The notes under the pieces: model-generated
The model's database searches: none
What the model was told of the DNA's origin: nothing
What the model saw: only the letters and a program-made list of their open reading frames with translations
Shown: positions 57,635-64,000 of the stretch, in pieces
Layout of the letters: the number at the start of each line of letters is the position of its first letter
How positions within the stretch are numbered: position 1 is the first letter of the stretch
DNA from: Streptomyces sp. HPF1205
Lineage (GTDB): Bacteria > Actinomycetota > Actinomycetes > Streptomycetales > Streptomycetaceae
Assembly (NCBI RefSeq): GCF_020400825.1
Contig: NZ_JAINVH010000008.1
Span: 124,001 to 188,000 of the forward strand
Reading direction: 5' to 3'
DNA length: 64,000 bases
Program-made: the position numbers and the translations under genes

Positions 57635-58378
57635 TCATGTGATGGCTCCCGTCCGCTGCCACAGTTCGAGCAGCGACCTGTCGCCCTCGACGGACAGGGT
57701 CTCGTACGGGCCGCGGTTCCACAGCGCCAGGTAGAGGTCGCCGGCCTCGCCGCTCACCGTGCAGTCGGCGCCGGCGCCGGCGCCCGCGGGCGAGCGCTCG
57801 GTCACGGGCGGCTCCGCGGACAGGCGCACCAACCAGTCGTGGCCGGTGTCGAGGGAGCGTACGAGCATGGTGCGCGGCTGCGCGGTGCGGACCTTGCTGC
57901 GGGCTCTGGCGTGGAAACCGGTGAGCAGTTCGTCGACACCGTCGGCCGCGAACGAGGCGTCCACCGCCGAGTGGCCGACGCCGAGCGCCGCCTCGGCGTC
58001 GATCCGGTGGACGGTGGTCTCGTGGGCCTGCCGGCGGGCCCAGCCCTCCAGCGGCGAGGGCGCGGGCAGGAAGTACCAGCAGGCGGTGTCGGCGGGGGCG
58101 GTGCCGAGCGCGTCGGCGAGCCTGCCGTGCACCTCGCGGTACCAGTCGACCAGTTTCGTGTCCACCGGCGCGGTCTCGTCCCATTCGGTCGGCTCGGTGC
58201 CGCAGCCGAGGACGTAGTCCGCCGCCCAGCGGTGCACCGCTCCGGTGTGCACCAGCAAGTCGCGGACCTTCCAGCCGGGACAGGGCGGCACACGGGCGTC
58301 CAGACCCGCGCCGTGCGCCGCGTCGGCCAGCAGCGGACCCTCCCGGCGCAGTACCTCGATGAAATCGGTGGTCTCCAC
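57635..58378 (-). CDS. Maleylpyruvate isomerase-fold (MDMPI/DinB) protein
   Basis: 247 residues from GTG 58378. N-terminal four-helix MDMPI domain: VPPCPGWKVRDLLVHTGAVHRWA (in part), with metal-type His residues here and in HETTVHRIDAEAALG. The C-terminal domain ends LYLALWNRGP with the SCP2/MDMPI-C beta structure. Family members use mycothiol for isomerisation or transfer. Substrate unknown. The frame is open further upstream but no better start is seen; CACAAT lies six bases before the GTG. Confidence 0.87.
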   Translation of the reverse strand: METTDFIEVLRREGPLLADAAHGAGLDARVPPCPGWKVRDLLVHTGAVHRWAADYVLGCGTEPTEWDETAPVDTKLVDWYREVHGRLADALGTAPADTACWYFLPAPSPLEGWARRQAHETTVHRIDAEAALGVGHSAVDASFAADGVDELLTGFHARARSKVRTAQPRTMLVRSLDTGHDWLVRLSAEPPVTERSPAGAGAGADCTVSGEAGDLYLALWNRGPYETLSVEGDRSLLELWQRTGAIT

Positions 58379-58407
58379 AGGAGGATTGTGCAGGAGGACG
58401 GTGGCGC

Positions 58408-58791
58408 TTACACGGACCGGCGCCGTCCGGGCGCTCGGCGCGCCGGTACCCGGCGGCGGCGCACGCGGGCGGCCCAGCCGAGCAGCGTCGCGTTGACCAG
58501 GGCCGACACCACCGCCGCCAGCAGCGTCAGCGACCACCCCCACCAGCCGTACGCGGTCGTGTACTTGTCCATCCCACCCAGCGCGGCGAACACCGACCAC
58601 AGCGGCGGGGTCCAGGGCAGGGTCAGCAGGAGCAGCAGCACCCCGGTCGGCGAGAGCCGGCGCTGCGAGAACAGCGCGGAATCGAGGAGGACCAGCACCA
58701 GCGCCGCACCGACGACGCACAGGTACACCCTCGAGACCCGCTCCTTGACCACGGGCCTGGCGGCGGCGGCCGCCCACGCCGGTATACGCAT
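58408..58791 (-). CDS. Small integral membrane protein (SCO4225-like)
   Basis: 127 residues from ATG 58791 with AGGAGGAG upstream; the open frame to 58974 has no good start. Three hydrophobic helices (about 22-40, 50-70, 88-110) and an Arg-rich C-terminal tail (RVRRRRVPARRAPGRRRS). Length, the N-terminal VSRVYLCVVG stretch and the PW motif resemble the SCO4225-type family of uncharacterised Streptomyces membrane proteins. Function unknown. It is 29 bases upstream of the MDMPI gene and may share its transcript. Confidence 0.65.
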   Translation of the reverse strand: MRIPAWAAAAARPVVKERVSRVYLCVVGAALVLVLLDSALFSQRRLSPTGVLLLLLTLPWTPPLWSVFAALGGMDKYTTAYGWWGWSLTLLAAVVSALVNATLLGWAARVRRRRVPARRAPGRRRSV

Positions 58792-58934
58792 CACTCCTCC
58801 TGCGGGTGCCCGGCTCGGTACGGGGCGGCGCCCCGAGTGTACCGACAAGCATGCCGTGCGGGCGGCCGGCCGGCGCCTGTGATGTACGTCAAAGTCGGCC
58901 GGGCCCGCGGGGGACGCGACGCGGCCCGGCGCTC

Positions 58935-60202
58935 TCAGGCGGCGGAGCCCGGCCCCTCGCGCCGTACCGCCCACGCGATCCCCGCCGCGACGGCCGCCAG
59001 TGCCGCGACCGTGGTGAGGGCGGTCGGCAGTCCGAAGGAGTCGGCGAGGAAGCCGATCGAGGGCGGCCCGAGGAGCATGCCGCCGTAACCCAGGGTGGAG
59101 GCGGCGGCCACCCCGCTGGGGCGGTCAGTTCGCCCGCCAGGGCGATCGCGGTCGGGAAGAGGTTGGCCAGGCCCAGACCGGTCAGCGCGAAGCCCGCCAT
59201 GACCAGCCACAGCGCCGGGGCCAGCGCGCCCAGGAGCATGCCGGCGCACGCCGTGAGGCCGCCGAGTACGAGCGCGCGGGTTCGGCCGAGCCGGATGATC
59301 AGGGTGGTGCCGGACAGCCGGCCCAGCGTCATGGCCATGGCCACGCAGGCGTACCCCGCCGCCGCGATGCCGGGACCGCCGTGCAGGTCCTGCTGGATGT
59401 GCAGCGGGCCCCACTCCGCGAGCGCGCCCTCGCCGTACGCCGTGCACGCCGCGATCAGGCCGAAGACGGCGACCAGCAGCGCGCCGCCCTCCCCCCGGCG
59501 CCGCCGGGCCCCGTCCTGACGCTCCTCCTCTCCTCGCGCCTCCGCCCGGCGCGCGCCGGCCTCGTGCGCGCGGGCCGGTGGACGACCGATCGGGTGAGCC
59601 AGCACGACCCGGCCGGCCGCCGCGACCACGACCAGACCCACCGGAGTGAGCAGCAGCAGATGGGTCGCGGGCGACAAGTGCGGCGCCAGCAGGCCGCCGA
59701 GGCCCGCGCCGATCAGGCCGCCGAGGCTGTAGGCGGCGTGGAAGCCGGACATCACCGGGCGGCGCAGGGCCGCCACCAGGTCGACGGCGGCGCTGTTCAT
59801 GGCCACGTTGAGGCCGCCGTAGGAAGTGCCGAAGCAGAGCAGCACCAGGCCCAGGGCCAGGGCCGAGTGGGTACGCGGCGGCAGGGCGATGCTCAGCGAC
59901 AGCATCACCCCGGTGACCACCGTGACCCGCTCGCTGCCGAAGGAGCGGCACATCCGGCCGGTGAGCACCATGGTGGCCACCGCGCCTGCGGACACGCCGA
60001 GCAGGGCCAGGCCCAGTTGCCCCGCGGAGGCGCCGACCTGTGCCTTGATGGCGGGGATACGGACCACCCAGCCGGCGAACAGGAAGCCGTCGACGGCGAA
60101 GAAGGCGGTGAGGGCGATGCGCAGGCGCCGCAGGACCGGGTCGGCGGCGGGGCGGTGGTGCGAGCGGGACAGCGCCGTCCCTATTTTGTTTAGCTTCGGC
60201 AC
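58935..60202 (-). pseudogene. MFS transporter with a single-base frameshift
   Basis: From GTG 60202 a 12-helix MFS frame runs (ALTAFFAVDGFLFAGWVVRIP in part; GLNVAMNSAAVDLVAAL; MSGFHAAYSLGGLIGAGLGG; FALTGLGLANLFPTAIAL) to AGELTAP, where it leaves frame. In the next frame it resumes SGVAAASTLGYGGMLLGPPS, then IGFLADSFGLPTALTT and a normal end at 58935. One base is missing in the GGGG run at 59118-59121. The product would be a fucose-permease/YfkF-like sugar or drug carrier, regulated by the divergent ROK protein. Either a slippage mutation or a sequencing error. Confidence 0.8.
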
Positions 60203-60205
60203 AAA
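60185..60205. promoter_or_regulatory. TTTGT-N11-ACAAA inverted repeat at the MFS start
   Basis: An A+T-rich island with TTTGT (60185-60189) and ACAAA (60201-60205), overlapping the start of the MFS gene and 15 bases before the ROK start. Possible ROK site. Confidence 0.45.
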
Positions 60206-60219
60206 GTGAGAATAGAGGG

Positions 60220-61440
60220 GTGACGCAGATTCGGACAAGGCTTGAGCGGGGCCGGGGGGCTCTCGGCCCCGCGCTTTCGCTCGTGCACACCGGGCGGGCA
60301 CCGACCCGCGCGCTGCTCACCGCCGGGCTCGGGGTCACCCGGGCGACGGCGGGGGCGGTCGCCGCCGAGCTGGAGGCGCTCGGGCTGATCCGGGTCGACA
60401 CCCGGCCGTTGGGCCCGTCCGGCGCGCAGGGCCGCCCCTCGCACCGGCTCGACGTGGCCCCGGGCGGCCCCGTGGCCCTCGCCGCGCAGGTGCACGCCGA
60501 CGGCTTCCGCGCCGCGCTCGTGGGGCTCGGCGGGGAGATCGTGGCCACCGCGCCCGGGAGCATGACTGTGCCGGCCGATCCCGCGCACGTCCTGGGCGCG
60601 GTGGTGGAGGCGGGAGCGGAGCTGCTGCGCGAGTCGGGCCGCGTCTGCGTCGGCGCCGGGCTCGCCGTGCCGTCCGCGGTCGCCGAACCCGAGGGCACCG
60701 CGCTCAATCCGCTCCACCTGGCCTGGCCCGCGGGCGCGCCGGTGCGCGAGATCTTCGCCGCTCAGCTCGCACGGCTGGGCGTACTCGGGCCGGACGGCGA
60801 GCAGGTGCCGTCGTTCGTGGGCAATGACGTCAACGTGGCGGCCCTCGCCGAGCACCGGCACGGCGCCGGCCGTGACGCCCAGCACCTCCTGGTGGTCGCC
60901 TCCGGCCACCGAGGGGTCGGCGGGGCGCTCGTGCTCGGGGGACGGCTGCACACCGGCAGCTCCGGCCTCGCCCTTGAGGTGGGGCACCTGACCGTGGTGC
61001 CGGACGGCCGGCCCTGCCACTGCGGCAGCCGCGGCTGCCTGGACGTCGAGGCGGACCCGCTCGCCTTCCTGGAGGCGGCGGGACGCGACCCCGGACCCGA
61101 GGTGTCGCTCTTCCAGCAGGCGCGCGACCTGCTCCGGGAGGAGTACGCCGACCCGTCGGTGCGGGCCGCCGCCCATGTGCTGATCGACCGGCTGGGGCGG
61201 GGGCTGGCCGGACTGGTCAACGTCCTCAACCCCGACCGGATCCTCCTCGGCGGGCTGCATCGGCACCTGCTCGACGCCGACCCGGAAGCCCTGCGTTCCG
61301 TGGTCGCCGACCGCAGCTTGTGGGGCCGCAGCGGCAGCGTGCCGCTGCTCGCGTGCGCGCTGGACCACAACAGCCTCGTGGGGGCAGCGGAGCTTGCCTG
61401 GCAGCCGGTGCTCGACGATCCGCTTTCGGTCCTCGGGTAG
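60220..61440 (+). CDS. ROK family transcriptional regulator
   Basis: 406 residues, GTG start with AGAGGGG one base before it, so initiation may be leaderless or coupled. N-terminal winged helix: RALLTAGLGVTRATAGAVAA, ELEALGLIRVDTRPL. ROK domain from about 85, with VGNDVNVAALAEH, GHRGVGGALVLGG, EVGHLTVVP and zinc motif CHCGSRGCLDVE. Kinase-type catalytic Asp in GNDVN is kept, though DNA-binding ROK members are usually sensors. Only 17 bases separate it from the divergent MFS gene. Confidence 0.94.
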   Translation: MTQIRTRLERGRGALGPALSLVHTGRAPTRALLTAGLGVTRATAGAVAAELEALGLIRVDTRPLGPSGAQGRPSHRLDVAPGGPVALAAQVHADGFRAALVGLGGEIVATAPGSMTVPADPAHVLGAVVEAGAELLRESGRVCVGAGLAVPSAVAEPEGTALNPLHLAWPAGAPVREIFAAQLARLGVLGPDGEQVPSFVGNDVNVAALAEHRHGAGRDAQHLLVVASGHRGVGGALVLGGRLHTGSSGLALEVGHLTVVPDGRPCHCGSRGCLDVEADPLAFLEAAGRDPGPEVSLFQQARDLLREEYADPSVRAAAHVLIDRLGRGLAGLVNVLNPDRILLGGLHRHLLDADPEALRSVVADRSLWGRSGSVPLLACALDHNSLVGAAELAWQPVLDDPLSVLG

Positions 61441-61667
61441 GCGCTGCGAGGGGTCGCGGGGCCGGTCCCTGCCCTCGGCGCGGCGAACGGCCGCCGACGT
61501 GGCGGAAGGCGCCCTCCCCAGCGCGGACGCAGGGCGGTAGGCGCAACCGGTGCGGTCGGCACGGGGTGCGGTACGCGGGCGCGAGTCGGCGGATCCGGCC
61601 GGGACCGCACGGCCGCCGTCCACGCGCGGTACGCGCGGGCGCGGGTCGGCGCCTTGGCCGCGCGTTG

Positions 61668-62558
61668 TCAGAACAGCGGCCGGGGCTCCGCCGACGCCGG
61701 GCGCACCGGGGCGGCCGGAACCGTGGTCGCCGTGGCGCTCGTAGCTATGAGTGTCAGGCCGGCGGTGAGGCGGGTGTCCACCAGCAGCAGGCCGCGCCCC
61801 GCCGTCCGCACGTACAAGTCGTGGCCGGCGACGGCCGTGACGGTGCCGGCGAGGACGCTGCCCGGCGGGAGCGCGGTGACCTCGGCGTCCGGGCCCGCTC
61901 CCACTCCGTCGAGCCCGAAGAGGGCGGCGTGGTCGACCGGTGCGAAGGGGCTCGGGCGCAGGGAGTCGGGCAGGCTTCCGCCAAGGCCCGTCACCTCCTC
62001 GTACGCCGCCCGGAGTTCGGCGGCGCGCCGCTCAACCGGCGGCAGGCGGAAGCGGGCGTCGCGCTTGGCCTCGCTCGCGACCCGGTCGGGGATGCGCAGA
62101 GCGGCGCCCAGGACCGCCTCGGTGCGGCGCGCCGTCATCAGCGGACCCTCACCGAGGAAGGTGAAGCACACCGCGGCCTGCTCCAGCAGGCGGGCGGCAC
62201 CGCGCACGGTCGCGGTGATCCCGACCTTGCGCAGGCCCGGGCCGAAGTACGCCAGGTAGACGCTGTACGGGCGGGGGTCGTCGGCACGGGTGTCCGCCGC
62301 CACGGACGAGGAGCGGTCGAGCGCGGCGCACCGGGCGCACTGGTCGCCGCGCGCGCCCGGAGCCAGCTCGGCCGCGTACGGGCAGGCGGTCCACCTTCCG
62401 CCCCTGGCCACCCCGCCGCACAGCCTGAGGCCGTCCGCCGCCACGGCGAACCGCACGGCCCCGCCCACCGCCACCGGGCTCAGCCGTGTCCCGCCGCGCT
62501 CGTCGCGCCAGCCCCACGCGGGCCGCCCGTCGCGCCACCGAATCCCCGTACACCGCAT
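61668..62558 (-). CDS. DUF2797 family protein
   Basis: 296 residues from ATG 62558 (TAGAGT seven bases upstream). Family features: a CPYAAELAPGARGDQCARCAALDRSS segment (in part) with the CxxC zinc-like pair and a further cysteine, then SVYLAYFGPGLRKVGITA, a GIY-YIG-like line, and ERRAAELRAAYEEVTG. The Y-L-A-Y-F-G-x-G-x-x-K-V-G-I-T stretch resembles the start of GIY-YIG nucleases, so a nucleic-acid role is possible. No direct evidence of activity. The 227-base gap from the ROK gene is repetitive and without a gene. Confidence 0.8.
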   Translation of the reverse strand: MRCTGIRWRDGRPAWGWRDERGGTRLSPVAVGGAVRFAVAADGLRLCGGVARGGRWTACPYAAELAPGARGDQCARCAALDRSSSVAADTRADDPRPYSVYLAYFGPGLRKVGITATVRGAARLLEQAAVCFTFLGEGPLMTARRTEAVLGAALRIPDRVASEAKRDARFRLPPVERRAAELRAAYEEVTGLGGSLPDSLRPSPFAPVDHAALFGLDGVGAGPDAEVTALPPGSVLAGTVTAVAGHDLYVRTAGRGLLLVDTRLTAGLTLIATSATATTVPAAPVRPASAEPRPLF

Positions 62559-62565
62559 GTCCAGG

Positions 62566-62571
62566 ACTCTA
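62566..62571 (-). promoter_or_regulatory. TAGAGT -10 box, N7 to ATG 62558 (probable leaderless start)
   Basis: Reads TAGAGT on the minus strand, seven bases before the start; no Shine-Dalgarno. Confidence 0.45.
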
Positions 62572-62833
62572 CGGGCACCCACTGACAATCCGCCCCGGCC
62601 GGGCGCTCCCCGCCCCCGGGGACAACCGCGTCCGGCCGCCGTCCGCTTGCCGCCGCCCTGCCGTGCGCCCGCGTGGCCCGCTCCTTCGGGCCCCCGTCCG
62701 GAGCAGTCGGGCGACCGCCGTCTACTCCCGCCGTAGCAGCGCCGCCGCCGCTGCCGGGACGACGACGCGGCCCCCGCCGAACGGGAGGCTCGAAGTGTCG
62801 GACGAAAGACAGGCGACAAGGAGGTGACGGGCG

Positions 62834-63139
62834 ATGACGACACTCGCCTGGCATGGCGGAGGCCCCGGCCCCTGGGTGCTGCTGATGCCGCTGGTCTGGG
62901 CGGCCGTCGTGGCCACCGTGATCACGCTGGTACGGCGGACCGGATGGCGGCGCGGCGGGCCGTGGCAGCACCGCGTGGGCGGCCCCGGCGGCCCGGGCGG
63001 CGAGAACTCGCCGATGGCCGTGCTCGGCAGGCGGTTCGCCGCCGGGGAGATCGACGAAGAGGAGTACTGGCGGCGCATGTCGGTGCTGGAGGAGCACTTC
63101 GCCAGGGCGCCGCGCGACCGGAAGGGCGGCGCGGCGTGA
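62834..63139 (+). CDS. Membrane-anchored SHOCT-domain protein
   Basis: 101 residues with AAGGAGGTGA, a near-perfect ribosome site, upstream. One N-terminal helix (about 12-35, GPWVLLMPLVWAAVVATVIT in part), a basic Gly-rich linker, and a SHOCT module at 60-88 (MAVLGRRFAAGEIDEEEYWRR). SHOCT domains are short helical pairs thought to aid oligomerisation. Its stop overlaps the ABC ATPase start (GTGA). Probably an accessory of the ABC system. Confidence 0.88.
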   Translation: MTTLAWHGGGPGPWVLLMPLVWAAVVATVITLVRRTGWRRGGPWQHRVGGPGGPGGENSPMAVLGRRFAAGEIDEEEYWRRMSVLEEHFARAPRDRKGGAA

Positions 63140-63909
63140 GCGCCGGAACGACGGACCTGGACACGAAGACCGCGGCCCGCGTGGTCGACGCCGCCAAGGT
63201 GTACGGCTCGGGGGACGCGGCCGTCCGCGCCCTGGACGCGGTGACCGTGGGGTTCCCCGCGGGGCGGTTCACCGCGATCATGGGCCCCTCGGGCTCGGGC
63301 AAGTCGACGCTCATGCACTGCGCCGCGGGACTGGACACGCTGACGTCGGGAACCGCCTACATCGGCGGGACCGCGCTCGGCTCCCTGAGCGACCGGGAGT
63401 TGACGCTGCTGCGCCGCGAGCGCGTCGGCTTCGTCTTCCAGGCGTTCAACCTCGTGCCCACCCTCACGGTCGCCGAGAACATCACCCTGCCCCTGGACCT
63501 GGCCGGCCGCCGCACCGACGACGCCTGGGTGGACGCCCTGATCGACGTCGTCGGCCTCGGCGGCCGGCTGCGGCACCGGCCGAGCGAGCTGTCCGGCGGC
63601 CAGCAGCAGCGCGTCGCGGTCGCGCGTGCCCTGGCCGGCCGCCCCGAGGTGGTGTTCGCGGACGAACCCACCGGCAACCTCGACTCGCGCTCCGGCGGCG
63701 AGGTGCTGGACCTGCTCGGCCGGGCGGTGCGCGACATGGGCCGCACCGTGGTGATGGTCACGCACGACCCGGGCGCGGCCGCGCACGCCGACGAGGTGGT
63801 GTTCCTCGCCGACGGCCGCCTCGTGGACCGGATGGCCGCGCCGACCGCGGCCAGGGTGCTGGACCGGATGAAGGCGTTCGACGGGCGCGGCGGGGGAGTG
63901 TCCCGATGA
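63136..63909 (+). CDS. ABC transporter ATPase (MacB/LolD type)
   Basis: 257 residues, GTG start overlapping the SHOCT stop. Walker A GPSGSGKST, Q-loop FVFQAFNLVPTLTVAENI, signature LSGGQQQR, Walker B VVFADEPTGNLD, H-loop MVTHDPGAA. The FNLVPTLTV and DEPTGNLD phrases mark the MacB/LolD mechanotransmission group, which powers FtsX-like permeases for lipoprotein or peptide export. Its stop overlaps the next start (ATGA). Confidence 0.96.
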   Translation: MSAGTTDLDTKTAARVVDAAKVYGSGDAAVRALDAVTVGFPAGRFTAIMGPSGSGKSTLMHCAAGLDTLTSGTAYIGGTALGSLSDRELTLLRRERVGFVFQAFNLVPTLTVAENITLPLDLAGRRTDDAWVDALIDVVGLGGRLRHRPSELSGGQQQRVAVARALAGRPEVVFADEPTGNLDSRSGGEVLDLLGRAVRDMGRTVVMVTHDPGAAAHADEVVFLADGRLVDRMAAPTAARVLDRMKAFDGRGGGVSR

Positions 63910-64000
63910 GCGTCTCCACCGGCACCGCCCACCGTGGAAGTCCGGGCGGGAAGGCCGGGCCCGGCGCGCGCCGAAGTCCCGGCGGGAGCGCGGTCCGCGC
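63906..64000 (+). CDS. Start of the ABC permease gene (3' end outside window)
   Basis: ATG 63906 overlaps the ATPase stop by four bases. The visible residues are a Gly/Arg-rich cytosolic stretch beginning MSVSTGTAHRGSPGG. Position after a MacB/LolD ATPase makes an FtsX-like permease very likely, but no helix is yet seen. Confidence 0.6.
   Translation, partial: MSVSTGTAHRGSPGGKAGPGARRSPGGSAVR

Noticed and set aside
1..64000. tRNA, rRNA, insertion sequences, integrases or attachment sites
   Set aside because: Reading both strands I saw no cloverleaf-like conserved tRNA arms, no rRNA stretches, no transposase or integrase motifs, and no flanking direct repeats around any block.

Overview
The window is strongly G+C-rich, with G or C in nearly every third codon position, frequent GTG starts and dense gene packing. 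Gene content (F420-dependent enzyme, mycothiol-type maleylpyruvate isomerase fold protein, LigD-type end-joining enzymes, nSTAND/WD40 protein, DUF2510, DUF6421 and DUF5134 proteins, many one-component regulators) points to a filamentous actinomycete, most likely Streptomyces or another Streptomycetaceae. It reads as chromosomal accessory/housekeeping sequence. I found no rRNA, tRNA, CRISPR array, transposase or prophage block. Both ends cut genes: an ABC exporter at the left and a permease at the right.

Region by region. 1-6.9 kb: end of an ABC exporter, a LutA-type protein without LutB/LutC in view, a flavin monooxygenase-like protein, a YjbQ family protein, two exported proteins and an AraC regulator. 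6.9-14.4 kb: a large nSTAND-WD40 signalling ATPase, then three envelope enzymes (CHAP amidase/peptidase, GH25 lysozyme, polysaccharide deacetylase). 14.6-17 kb: remnants, then divergent DNA ligase and LigD polymerase genes for end joining. 17.3-19.3 kb: a tight operon of a cysteine-rich expansin-like protein, a Tat-exported protein and a MauE-like membrane protein, probably an oxidative-folding and export unit. 19.5-30.6 kb: Lrp regulator, lactonase, chelatase-like protein, a glycosylase-scramblase-sugar kinase run, BNR protein, Old Yellow Enzyme with divergent ArsR, ferredoxin reductase and a TetR.

30.9-44.7 kb: HAD hydrolase with M56 peptidase and DUF5134 protein, GNAT, GDPD, the DUF6421-SDR-threonine aldolase operon, an acyltransferase, thioredoxin, a short cysteine-containing leader peptide before a flavin reductase, the etfBA pair and a citrate-lyase-like protein. 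45-52 kb: LacI and divergent ROK sugar kinase, a broken HxlR regulator, a kinase-Nudix fusion, M20 peptidase, geranylgeranyl-reductase-like flavoprotein, and a deazaflavin protein with divergent TetR. 53-64 kb: two-component pair, DHA2 exporter with divergent MarR, MDMPI-fold enzyme, a frameshifted MFS gene divergent from a ROK regulator, DUF2797 protein, and a SHOCT-ABC-permease operon.

A recurring theme is the divergent regulator-target pair with readable symmetrical sites in the shared intergenic DNA (ArsR, TetR, MarR, LacI, ROK). A second theme is leaderless starts: at least eight genes have a TANNNT box exactly seven bases before the start codon. Strong bidirectional hairpins close three of the convergent junctions.
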